DNA of 8,880 bases from positions 1-8,880 of the forward strand of contig JAITON010000169.1 in assembly GCA_031289935.1 (NCBI GenBank), read 5' to 3'. The notes beneath the pieces are model-generated. The model made no database searches, was not told the origin of the DNA, and saw only the letters and a list, made by a program, of their open reading frames with translations. The DNA comes from Treponema sp. (GTDB lineage Bacteria; Spirochaetota; Spirochaetia; Treponematales; Breznakiellaceae). Made by a program: the position numbers and the translations under genes. Positions within the stretch are counted from its first letter, which is position 1. The number at the start of each line of letters is the position of its first letter. Of the stretch, positions 1 through 7,548 are shown in pieces.

Positions 1-250
1 CCACCAGACGGTAATTGCCCTCACTGACACCCAATAGATCTGACTTAATGACAGACCAACCTGCGGGGCCTTCGTAAAATATAAACTTCAGCCCCGGTAT
101 TACAGCACTATCGTCATCATTCGACAAACACCGTATTTCGAACAAACGAGGCGGATTCTCCACAGGGCATGCGGTCAGCAGGCCTGCAAGCGATACAATG
201 ACCATAACCGCAAAAACGCAAGACAAGGCCTTTAAGCGCGTCCGTTTCAT
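1..250 (-). CDS. Putative lipoprotein, N-terminal part (runs off the left edge)
   Basis: The reverse strand reads without a stop from an ATG at 250 to the window edge (83 complete codons), so only the N-terminus is present. The protein starts with a basic stretch (MKRTRLK), then a hydrophobic segment at about residues 8-25, and the lipobox-like LLTAC with the lipidated cysteine at residue 28. This predicts export and cleavage by signal peptidase II, with a lipid anchor. Spirochaetal lipoboxes are often looser than the LAGC consensus. The start is well supported by GGAGG at 258-262, seven bases upstream. The mature part seen (PVENPPRLFEIRC, then an acidic NDDDS and a GLKFIFYEGPAGW stretch) matches no family I recognise. 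It is divergent from dnaE and has its own promoter candidate at 327-356. Export is a fairly safe inference; function is unknown. Confidence 0.75.
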   Translation of the reverse strand, partial: MKRTRLKALSCVFAVMVIVSLAGLLTACPVENPPRLFEIRCLSNDDDSAVIPGLKFIFYEGPAGWSVIKSDLLGVSEGNYRLV

Positions 251-326
251 TGTACAACCTCCAAATAGAATATGTTGCAACTTGGCCAAGCCCTCCCTCA
301 GGTGCTTCGACCAGTTTACACTAATA

Positions 327-356
327 AATATAACCAATCCCTGGCGGCCCCATCAA
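327..356 (-). promoter_or_regulatory. Candidate sigma70-type promoter of the lipoprotein gene
   Basis: Read on the minus strand, TTGATG (351-356) is followed after 18 bases by TATATT (327-332). They match the consensus hexamers at 4/6 and 5/6. Transcription would start near 320 and give a leader of about 70 nt before the ATG at 250. A-tracts lie directly upstream (358-388) and could act as an UP element. Predicted from sequence only. Confidence 0.45.
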
Positions 357-357
357 G

Positions 358-388
358 TTTTTTTTTCAGAACTTTTTAATTTTTTTTT
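358..388. promoter_or_regulatory. A/T-tract cluster in the divergent control region
   Basis: The plus strand carries T9 (358-366), T5 (373-377) and T9 (380-388). The centres of the two long tracts are about 22 bp apart, close to two helical turns, which favours intrinsic bending. On the minus strand the cluster is immediately upstream of the -35 candidate of the lipoprotein gene, where A-tracts commonly contact the RNA polymerase alpha C-terminal domain. Its effect on dnaE is unknown. Confidence 0.4.
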
Positions 389-442
389 GGAAATATCCCA
401 AAGAGAACTAAAACGGACCCAAGGACGCTTTTTTCCTCATTT

Positions 443-462
443 ATTCTGTTCAATTCTGTTCA
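443..462. repeat. Perfect tandem duplication of a 10-mer upstream of dnaE
   Basis: ATTCTGTTCA occurs twice back to back (443-452 and 453-462). A looser relative (GTTCTACTCA, 471-480) follows. The 10-bp period places the copies on the same face of the helix, 65-84 bases before the dnaE start. It could be a tandem operator or simply a replication-slippage repeat; the sequence cannot decide. Confidence 0.5.
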
Positions 463-491
463 GAAGGTTTGTTCTACTCAGAGCTGAAGCC

Positions 492-521
492 TTGCGCAAA
501 GCCGGGGAGCCGGGGTACAAT
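492..521 (+). promoter_or_regulatory. Weak start-proximal promoter candidate for dnaE
   Basis: TACAAT (516-521) matches the -10 consensus at 5/6. It is preceded after 18 bases by TTGCGC (492-497), a poor -35 that also forms the palindrome TTGCGCAA (492-499). Transcription from it would begin at about 527-528, on the dnaE ATG itself, implying a leaderless or nearly leaderless mRNA. A second weak pair, TTGGAA (387-392) and TAAAAC (409-414, spacer 16), would give a normal leader. Neither is strong. Confidence 0.25.
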
Positions 522-526
522 AAGTC

Positions 527-3500
527 ATGACTGGTTTCGTCCACCTCCATGTCCACTCCGATTTTTCCCTCCAGGACGCTGCGGTCTCGGTGATGCACCT
601 GGCGGACAGGGCGGAAGCTCTGGGAATGAAACACCTGGCCCTGACGGACCACGGCAATATGTTCGGGGCTATGGAGCTCCTGGCGGCCTGCGAAGAAACC
701 ATCAAAACCATCGGTGGAAAAGAGGAACATGTAAAACGGAAAAATCCCATCCAGCCCATCATCGGTTGCGAGGCTTATGTGTCACCGGGCTCCCGGTTCG
801 AGAAAAGGGGGACCGAAAACGAGAACAAGTATTATCACCTCGTCCTCCTGGCAAAGAACCGGCAGGGCTACCTCAATCTGGTCAAGCTCTGCTCCTTCGC
901 CTATACCGAGGGTTTCTATTACCGGCCCCGGATCGACGGGGAACTCCTGGCCAGGTATCACGAGGGGCTGATCTGCCTTTCGGCCTGTGTGTCCGGGGAG
1001 ATTCCCAAGCTGATTCAGGCGGGGAAAAATGCCGAGGCCGAGGCCAAGGCGGTGGAGTACCGGGATCTTTTCGGCCGGGATGAAACGGGAGAGCCCAACT
1101 TTTACCTGGAGATCCAGGACCACGGCATCCCCGCAGAGGTGCTGCGGAACACGAATCTCTCCCAAGTTCAGATTAACGAGGCTCTCGTGGAGATCGCCCG
1201 GAAGACTGGTATCCCCCTGGTAGCCACCAACGATGTGCACTACCTCGCCCGGGAGGACGCGGTGGCCCATGACGCGCTCCTCTGCATCGGCACGGGGAAG
1301 CTGCGGACTGAGGAGAAACGGAAGAAATACTACGGGGACCAGTTCTACTTTAAGACCGGTGATGAGATGGCGGCCCTGTTCCCCAAATATCCCGAGGCGA
1401 TTGCCAACACGGTCAGGATCGCCGAGCGCTGTAAGACCGATGTGCCCAAGGTCAAGACCAAGGACCTGTGTCAGTTGCTGCCGGAATTCGAGATTCCGTT
1501 AGGTTTCGCGACTGCCGATGATTACCTCCGGCACCTGGCCGTGGAAGGTTTGGCAAAGCGCTATCACAAGGAGAAGGCGGCCTCGTCAGCGGGGGATAAC
1601 GCTTGGGAAGAAATTCAAAAGCGCATGGAATACGAACTTGATGTGATCATTCAGATGGGCTTTACCGGGTACTTCCTCATTGTGGCGGACTTTATCAACT
1701 GGGCCAAGGAGCGGGACATTTCCGTGGGACCGGGGCGGGGCTCTGGCGCGGGGTCTATCGTGGCCTATGCCTTGAGGATCACCAACATGGACCCCCTCAA
1801 GTACAACCTGCTTTTCGAACGCTTTCTCAACCCGGAGCGGATTTCCATGCCCGACTTTGACGTGGACTTCGCCAACGAGGGCCGCAAAGATGTGATCGAA
1901 TACGTTACCGAAAAATACGGCCGGGAAAACGTGGGGCAGATCATCACCTTCGGTACCCTGGGGGCCAAGCAGGTGATCAGGGATGTGGCCCGGACCCTGG
2001 GCATCAGTATCCCCGAATCGGAAATGATCAGCAAGCTCATCCCCGGCGGTCCGGGGGTAAGCTTGGGGAGTGCATTCAAAGCGGAACCCCGGCTGGGGGA
2101 ATTTGAGGCGGACCCCCGCTATACCGAGCTCTTTAGCCTAGCCCGGAAGCTTGAGGGCCTCAACCGCCATGCCAGCCTCCACGCCGCAGGAGTTGTCATC
2201 GGCAAATCGGCTTTGGACAACTTCGTGCCCCTCTACCGGGACCCCAAGACCGGGGGCATTGCCACCCAGTACACCATGGGCCACCTGGAAGAATGCGGTC
2301 TGGTGAAGATGGACTTTTTGGGAATCAAGACCCTGGACGTGATCAAGCACACCGAGGAGCTGATCCGCCGGCGGGGGAGCGAATACGCCCAGTTTAACAT
2401 CGAGCATGTTTCCGAGCACGATGAAGCGACCTTTAAGATGCTGGGCGAAGGGAAGAGCTTCGAAATCTTCCAGTTTGAATCCGAGGGAATGCAGAATATC
2501 CTGAAACAGGCCAAACCCGGCAAGATTGAGGACCTCATCGCCCTGAACGCTCTGTACCGACCGGGGCCTATGGCCAATATTCCCCAGTTTATCGAGTCCA
2601 AGAATGGCCGCCAGCGTATCGAATACCCAGACCCCAGTCTGGAGGAGATACTCAAGGAAACCTACGGGGTCATCATCTACCAGGAACAGGTTATGCAGGT
2701 AACCCGGGTCATCGCCGGTTTTACCCTGGGCCACGCGGATGAACTACGCCGGGCCATGGGTAAAAAAAACATGGAAAAAATGGTCAAGGAAAAGGAGCGG
2801 TTCCTCGCCGGGGCTGTGGAACGGGGTTATCAGAAAGCGGATGCGGATCGTATCTTTGAACTGTTAATCCCCTTTGCGGGTTACGGCTTTAACAAGAGCC
2901 ATGCGGCGGCTTATGCGGTAGTGGCCTACCAGACCGCCTACCTCAAGGCCCATTTCCCGGCGGAATTCATGGCCGCCAATCTTTCAAATGAAATCCACAG
3001 TACCGACAAGGACAAGCTCTCTGCCTGTATTGACGAGTCCCGGAAGATGGGTATTCCCATTGATCCCCCGGATGTCAACCGGTCGGATAAACTCTTCACC
3101 GTGGTGGAGGGCCGCATCGTCTATGGCTTCCTGGGCATCAAGGGCTTGGGCGACGGTCCCATTGAGGGCGTCCTCGCCTGTCGCCAGGAGGAGGGGGTCT
3201 TCACGGGCTTTATGGACTTCCTGGAACGGGCCAACATGAAGCCCTCGGGACTCGCGGAGAATCCCCTGGACAAGCAAATCGTGAGCAAAAAGGCGATTGA
3301 ACTTCTCATCAAGGCGGGGGCCTTTGACTGCTTCGATATGAGCCGGACCCTTATGTTCGCTAATGTGGAACGGGCTGTGGAATACGTCAAAAAGACCAAG
3401 GAGGATAAACAGTTCGGCCAGTCCAGCCTTTTTGAGAACACGGGGGAACAGGAGCTCGCCCCCTTTGTATTTGAAAAGGCCGATGAATGGGAGCCTACGG

Positions 3501-4663
3501 AACGGCTCAACTACGAAAAAGAGCTTTTAGGGTTTTACTTTTCCGGCCACCCCATGGATGAGTATAAGGAGCTCTGGGAGCGGGCCGTCAAGGCGAACCT
3601 GGGACGCCCCGAAACCCTGAGCCCCGGGAGCTGTATCCTGGTGGGCATCGTCAAGGGCATCAAAACAATCGTTAATTCCAAGGGCAATAAGATGGCCTTT
3701 GCCAGCCTGGAGGATTACCGGGGCAGCATTGAGTTAACCTTTTTCGACAGCGCCTGGAGAAACGCCGAGGGCCAGATTGAGGCCGATAAGGTGGCCATCC
3801 TCAAGGGTAAAATTGAATATCAAAAGTACAAGGACCAGTACAGTTTTGTAGCCGATGGGGTCCTAAGCCCCCAAGAGGCCGATGCGGCTCTGGCCGGAGA
3901 GGAGACCCGGTCCCGCAAATGGGACAAGTACCGGAACATCTGGAAATACCCCGATATTACGGATCCGCCCATCCTGGCCCTGGACGATCCTGACGGGACA
4001 AAGCCGGGGAACTATACCCTGGCGGGGCTCATCAAGACCCTCAGGACCCATCAGGATAAGAAGGGCAACGAGATGGCCTTTGGGACCTTGCAGGATGAGC
4101 GGGGGGAGATCGACCTGGTGTTCTTTGCCAAGGACTGGAAGAACTGCAAGGACCTGGCGGCAGTGGACGAGATGGCCGCCCTGCGGGGCAGCCTGGATGC
4201 TCCCAATGAACGGAACCGGAAGGCCAGTTTCAAGGTTTCCAGTATCCAGGACATCAATAAGCTGGTGCGGGCCGCAGCAAAGCGGGCTGACACAACGGTC
4301 GTAGCTGGCACAACGGGCGCCGGAAAACTTGTGGAACCGGTCGCAGTTCCCGATGATGATGCGGCGGCTATTACGAGTAGAGCCAGGGTTTCCGATAGTG
4401 GAAACGGGCTAGCTCCCCGGTCTGTCTCTCGGGAAGTGCATATCAGGCTTAAAGAGGCTGCGGTAGACCGGGATGAAGACCTCTATCCCCTGCGGGATTT
4501 CCTGATTGATAACCCCGGCCCCTGCCAGGTGTTTATACATATACCGGTATCGGGTAGGGAGACTGTGGTCCGTACCGCCCCCCGGATTAGCGCCGATGCG
4601 GACCAGGAACGGATCGCCGCCCTGAGTGCCTGCGAAATGGTGTCCGCAGTGTGGACGGTCTAA
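527..4663 (+). CDS. dnaE: DNA polymerase III alpha subunit (replicative polymerase, PHP-containing)
   Basis: Catalytic subunit of the chromosomal replicase; 1378 aa against 1160 in E. coli. The PHP domain (about 4-290) keeps all nine expected metal-ligand positions: H8, H10, D17, H42, E82, H104, C154, D236, H238. This suggests an active 3'-5' proofreading site, unlike the degenerate E. coli PHP. The polymerase core has GPGRGSGAGS and the catalytic aspartates D443 and D445 (PDFDVDF) and D596 (KMDFLG). A clamp-binding motif QSSLF sits at 965-969. An OB fold at about 1035-1114 is followed by a second, related OB-like unit at about 1163-1246, then an A/V-rich linker (about 1247-1310) and a C-terminal domain. 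Start: an in-frame TAA at 521-523 excludes any upstream extension, and the PHP motif begins at residue 4. The Shine-Dalgarno is poor (GGGGAG at 504-509 is too distant). Identity is certain; the role of the extra OB unit is unknown. Confidence 0.97.
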   Translation: MTGFVHLHVHSDFSLQDAAVSVMHLADRAEALGMKHLALTDHGNMFGAMELLAACEETIKTIGGKEEHVKRKNPIQPIIGCEAYVSPGSRFEKRGTENENKYYHLVLLAKNRQGYLNLVKLCSFAYTEGFYYRPRIDGELLARYHEGLICLSACVSGEIPKLIQAGKNAEAEAKAVEYRDLFGRDETGEPNFYLEIQDHGIPAEVLRNTNLSQVQINEALVEIARKTGIPLVATNDVHYLAREDAVAHDALLCIGTGKLRTEEKRKKYYGDQFYFKTGDEMAALFPKYPEAIANTVRIAERCKTDVPKVKTKDLCQLLPEFEIPLGFATADDYLRHLAVEGLAKRYHKEKAASSAGDNAWEEIQKRMEYELDVIIQMGFTGYFLIVADFINWAKERDISVGPGRGSGAGSIVAYALRITNMDPLKYNLLFERFLNPERISMPDFDVDFANEGRKDVIEYVTEKYGRENVGQIITFGTLGAKQVIRDVARTLGISIPESEMISKLIPGGPGVSLGSAFKAEPRLGEFEADPRYTELFSLARKLEGLNRHASLHAAGVVIGKSALDNFVPLYRDPKTGGIATQYTMGHLEECGLVKMDFLGIKTLDVIKHTEELIRRRGSEYAQFNIEHVSEHDEATFKMLGEGKSFEIFQFESEGMQNILKQAKPGKIEDLIALNALYRPGPMANIPQFIESKNGRQRIEYPDPSLEEILKETYGVIIYQEQVMQVTRVIAGFTLGHADELRRAMGKKNMEKMVKEKERFLAGAVERGYQKADADRIFELLIPFAGYGFNKSHAAAYAVVAYQTAYLKAHFPAEFMAANLSNEIHSTDKDKLSACIDESRKMGIPIDPPDVNRSDKLFTVVEGRIVYGFLGIKGLGDGPIEGVLACRQEEGVFTGFMDFLERANMKPSGLAENPLDKQIVSKKAIELLIKAGAFDCFDMSRTLMFANVERAVEYVKKTKEDKQFGQSSLFENTGEQELAPFVFEKADEWEPTERLNYEKELLGFYFSGHPMDEYKELWERAVKANLGRPETLSPGSCILVGIVKGIKTIVNSKGNKMAFASLEDYRGSIELTFFDSAWRNAEGQIEADKVAILKGKIEYQKYKDQYSFVADGVLSPQEADAALAGEETRSRKWDKYRNIWKYPDITDPPILALDDPDGTKPGNYTLAGLIKTLRTHQDKKGNEMAFGTLQDERGEIDLVFFAKDWKNCKDLAAVDEMAALRGSLDAPNERNRKASFKVSSIQDINKLVRAAAKRADTTVVAGTTGAGKLVEPVAVPDDDAAAITSRARVSDSGNGLAPRSVSREVHIRLKEAAVDRDEDLYPLRDFLIDNPGPCQVFIHIPVSGRETVVRTAPRISADADQERIAALSACEMVSAVWTV

Positions 4664-4664
4664 G

Positions 4665-4705
4665 GAATGCACGGATTGCGGCATACATACCGAATGCCCG
4701 GTTGC
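4665..4705. repeat. Imperfect direct repeat after dnaE
   Basis: GAATGCACGGATTGC (4665-4679) recurs as GAATGCCCGGTTGC (4692-4705), one substitution and one gap apart, with a 27-base period. It begins two bases after the dnaE stop codon. A short GGCAT/ATGCC inverted pair (4680-4684 and 4694-4698) lies between and overlaps it, with no T-run, so it is not a convincing terminator. No function is assigned. Confidence 0.35.
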
Positions 4706-4741
4706 ATCAATCAGTGTTTCCCTAGGGTTATTTTAGTATAT

Positions 4742-4762
4742 TAGAGTTGTTTGGTAACTCTA
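4742..4762. other. Small inverted repeat in the leader of the yggT-like gene
   Basis: TAGAGTT (4742-4748) pairs perfectly with AACTCTA (4756-4762) across a 7-base loop, ending 8 bases before the GGAGG Shine-Dalgarno at 4771-4775. The surroundings are A+T-rich and contain a TATATT (4737-4742) that could be a -10 element, but no acceptable -35 is present. It may be a leader hairpin or an operator dyad. No T-run follows, so it is not an intrinsic terminator. Confidence 0.3.
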
Positions 4763-4780
4763 TTGATAAGGGAGGGAATG

Positions 4781-5368
4781 ATGCAAATTGTTTTAGGCGT
4801 ACTCAGTGGGGCCACGGGCCTTTATATGCTCCTTGTTTTGATCCGGGTCGCCCTGTCCTGGTTCTCAGGCGCCCAACTTGGGCGGCCCGGCCAGTTCTTG
4901 ACCTCGGCCACGGATCCCTACCTGAATTGGTTCCGCCGCTTTTCTTTCCTCAGGCTGGGGGCCTTTGACCTTTCCCCCATCGCGGCCCTGGGGGTTCTTT
5001 CGGTGGTCAACCAGATATTCACCAGCCTAGGGCGCTACGGGACCGTTTCCATCGGGGTCATCCTTGCCTTGGCGGCTTCCATTGTCTGGTCGGCGGTCTC
5101 CTTTATTATGACCCTGGCCCTCATCGTGCTGGCCCTCAGGCTCATAGCCTACCTGACCAACCGGAACACCTTTAGCTCCTTCTGGCGTATCGTTGACCGG
5201 CTCTCTCAGCCTATTCTGAACAAGATCGCCCGGATCATCTTTCGGGGCCAGCCCGCACGCTACGGTACGGCTCTCCTGACCTCCACCGGGGGTCTGCTCG
5301 TACTGCGGATCCTTACCGGGATACTCGCCAACTGGGGGATCGGCCTCCTGGCGCGGCTACCCTTCTAG
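4781..5368 (+). CDS. YggT/YlmG-family integral membrane protein
   Basis: A 195-aa hydrophobic protein with the two-copy layout of the YGGT family (E. coli YggT is similar in length). The first copy has IRVALSW at 21-27 at the end of a membrane segment (about 4-28), then the polar TDPYLNWFRRF (44-54) and a second segment (about 62-82). The second copy has a long hydrophobic stretch (about 88-125), LSQPILNKIARIIF (141-154) and a last segment (about 162-184). Family members are inner-membrane proteins linked in various organisms to cell division, osmotic tolerance or plastid nucleoid organisation; the biochemical role is unsettled. I chose the second of two adjacent ATGs (4778 and 4781) because GGAGG at 4771-4775 is then five bases away, and an N-terminus of MQIVLGVL fits the family. 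A TTG at 4751 is in frame but lies inside the leader hairpin. Only 23 nt separate it from recG, which suggests co-transcription. Confidence 0.85.
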   Translation: MQIVLGVLSGATGLYMLLVLIRVALSWFSGAQLGRPGQFLTSATDPYLNWFRRFSFLRLGAFDLSPIAALGVLSVVNQIFTSLGRYGTVSIGVILALAASIVWSAVSFIMTLALIVLALRLIAYLTNRNTFSSFWRIVDRLSQPILNKIARIIFRGQPARYGTALLTSTGGLLVLRILTGILANWGIGLLARLPF

Positions 5369-5391
5369 AGGCCCCGGAGCGATCCCTGGCG

Positions 5392-7548
5392 ATGTTTCTC
5401 CGGGAACTCAATACCGGTCTGGACCATCTCAAAGGGGTCAGAACCACTGCGGATAAGCTCCACCGGCTGGCCCTCTTCGGCATTATCGACCTAGCTTCTC
5501 TGCTCAGGCATTACCCCCGGGACTGGGAGGACCGTTGCATAGAAGTTCCCCTCCGGAATTTTCAGGTTGCCCAGGTCTGTACCGTGGTCCGGATCCTGGC
5601 CCACGATTGGTCCTGGTGGGGTTCCAAGAAGATCCTGCATGTTTTTGTTGAGGACGAAACCGCCCGGGCCACCCTGGTCTGCTATAAGGGATCCTATTTA
5701 GGGAAGGAGCTTCCCGTGGGGGGGAGGTTCCGAATCTGGGGTAGTTTTACCTATAAACGGGGTGAAATCCAGGCCGGGAGCTTTGAGTACGAGGCCCTGG
5801 AATTGGGCGATACTCGGAAAAGCAACTTCGGGGCGATTATACCAGTCTATCCCCTGAGCGATGGCCTGAGCCAGGATCTCTTCCGTAGATTCATCCGCCA
5901 GGCCCTGGACCAATACGCCGGCCCCCTAGAGGACGAGATCCCAGGCTCAATCATCAAACAGGAAGGGCTCCTCCCCAAGGCCCAGGCGATCCGGGCAATC
6001 CACTTTCCTCAATCTATGGAGGAAAAAGATCTGGCCCGGCGCAGTCTGATCTACGAGGAACTCTTCTACCTTGAGGTGATGGTGGGGAAGCGGGCCCTGG
6101 AACGGAAACGGGAGCCCCAGCCCGGTTCCCCCGGCCTCTCCCGCAGAGAAGCGCCCCCCCTCTCGCCCCTCCAGAGCCGGCTTCTGGAACGGCTCCCCTT
6201 CAAGCTGACTGCGGGCCAGGTGGCTGCGGTGGCGGACATCAACCGGGACATAAGCGGCCCCTATCCCATGGCCCGGCTCCTCCAGGGGGACGTGGGTTCG
6301 GGAAAAACCCTCGTTTCTTTTATAGCGGCCCTTGGAGCGGTCGATTCGGGCGGTGGACAGACAACCGGACAGGCGGCGATCATGGCTCCTACGGAACTAC
6401 TGGCCCGGCAGCACGCCGAAAACGCCGCCCGGCTCCTGGAGCCCCTAGGGGTCCGCATCGCCTTTCTTACAGGGAACGTCAAGGCCGCAGGCCGGAACCA
6501 GCTTCTCCAGGCCCTGGCTGCCGGGGAGATTGATATCGTAGTGGGTACCCACGCGCTCTTTTCCCGGGACCTATGTTACCGAAACCTTCGCCTGGTGGTG
6601 ATTGACGAGCAGCACCGTTTCGGCGTTACCCAGCGCCAGGCCATCATGGCCAAAGGGGATCGCCCCGGCCTCCTTATGATGAGCGCCACCCCCATCCCCC
6701 GGACCCTGGCCTTCACGGTCTTTGGGGACCTGGACCTGTCGGAAATCCGGGACATGCCCCCGGGGAGAAAACCCATCAAAACTCACTTGGCCAGTATTTC
6801 CCACGAGGCCCGGGTTTACGACTTTGTCCGCCGGGAACTGGCAGCAGGGTGCCAGGCCTACTTCGTCTATCCCCTGATTGAAGCCGCTGATCGGGGCTCC
6901 CTCAAGGATGCCGAAACCATGGCGGAACGGCTGTCGAAGCAGGTCTTTCCGCAGTACCCTACGGCGCTGATCCATTCCCGGCTTGATGAGGAGAAAAAAC
7001 GCATCACCATGGAGGCCTTCCGCATGGGGGAGCTCAAGATTCTCGTGGCCACCAGTGTGGTGGAAGTCGGGGTGGACGTGCCTAACGCTACCTGCATGGT
7101 TATCGAGCACGCAGAACGGTTCGGCCTCTCCGCACTGCACCAGCTCCGGGGACGAGTCGGCCGGGGCAGCGATCAGTCCTATTGCTTCCTCGTCTACTCG
7201 GATCAGCTTGATGAAGCAGCCCCAGGCATCAGACCCGAGGACTTGAGCGAAGCCGAGCGGACCCGGATGGGCCAACGGCTTATGGTGATGAAGGAAAGTA
7301 CCGACGGCTTTCTCATCGCCGAAAAGGACCTCAAATTCCGAGGCCCCGGCCAGATCGCCGGCATTGAGCAGTCCGGTTACCTTAGTCTGGGGCTGGCCGA
7401 TCCTGTTCGGGACGCCGAGGCCCTTGCCCGGGCCCGCTCCGATGCCTTCGCTATGCTGGAGGCCGATCCGGGGCTCCTCCTGCCGGAACACCACTGTGTG
7501 GCCGAGGTCCTCTCCCGGGCACCCCCCTTTCGGGATATGGGCATGTAA
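5392..7548 (+). CDS. recG: ATP-dependent DNA helicase RecG
   Basis: Superfamily 2 double-strand DNA translocase that reverses stalled replication forks and processes branched DNA. Length 718 aa (E. coli 693). After an N-terminal HhH-like region (LKGV...LLRHYPRDWEDR) comes the OB 'wedge' that splits the fork, about 56-140 (including SYLGKELPVGGRFRIWG). The helicase core follows: LTAGQ before GDVGSGKT (Walker A, 299-306), DEQH (405-408), SAT (431-433), and the QLRGRVGRG motif with arginines R586, R588 and R591. The RecG-type TRG region is present as KFRGPGQIAGIEQSG, with R650, G651 and Q654 visible. All catalytic motifs look intact. The start is the ATG 23 bases after the yggT-like stop; GGAG at 5376-5379 is a distant, weak Shine-Dalgarno, so translational coupling is plausible. 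The last 98 nt overlap the opposing cyclo-ligase gene. Confidence 0.97.
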   Translation: MFLRELNTGLDHLKGVRTTADKLHRLALFGIIDLASLLRHYPRDWEDRCIEVPLRNFQVAQVCTVVRILAHDWSWWGSKKILHVFVEDETARATLVCYKGSYLGKELPVGGRFRIWGSFTYKRGEIQAGSFEYEALELGDTRKSNFGAIIPVYPLSDGLSQDLFRRFIRQALDQYAGPLEDEIPGSIIKQEGLLPKAQAIRAIHFPQSMEEKDLARRSLIYEELFYLEVMVGKRALERKREPQPGSPGLSRREAPPLSPLQSRLLERLPFKLTAGQVAAVADINRDISGPYPMARLLQGDVGSGKTLVSFIAALGAVDSGGGQTTGQAAIMAPTELLARQHAENAARLLEPLGVRIAFLTGNVKAAGRNQLLQALAAGEIDIVVGTHALFSRDLCYRNLRLVVIDEQHRFGVTQRQAIMAKGDRPGLLMMSATPIPRTLAFTVFGDLDLSEIRDMPPGRKPIKTHLASISHEARVYDFVRRELAAGCQAYFVYPLIEAADRGSLKDAETMAERLSKQVFPQYPTALIHSRLDEEKKRITMEAFRMGELKILVATSVVEVGVDVPNATCMVIEHAERFGLSALHQLRGRVGRGSDQSYCFLVYSDQLDEAAPGIRPEDLSEAERTRMGQRLMVMKESTDGFLIAEKDLKFRGPGQIAGIEQSGYLSLGLADPVRDAEALARARSDAFAMLEADPGLLLPEHHCVAEVLSRAPPFRDMGM

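Noticed and set aside
198..530. Plus-strand 110-codon frame before dnaE
   Set aside because: It runs antisense to the lipoprotein signal peptide and through the T-tracts, with Phe-rich low-complexity content and no ribosome-binding site.
4664..4780. Intrinsic terminator between dnaE and the yggT-like gene
   Set aside because: The available stems are only 5-7 bp with no following T-run, so read-through from dnaE remains possible.
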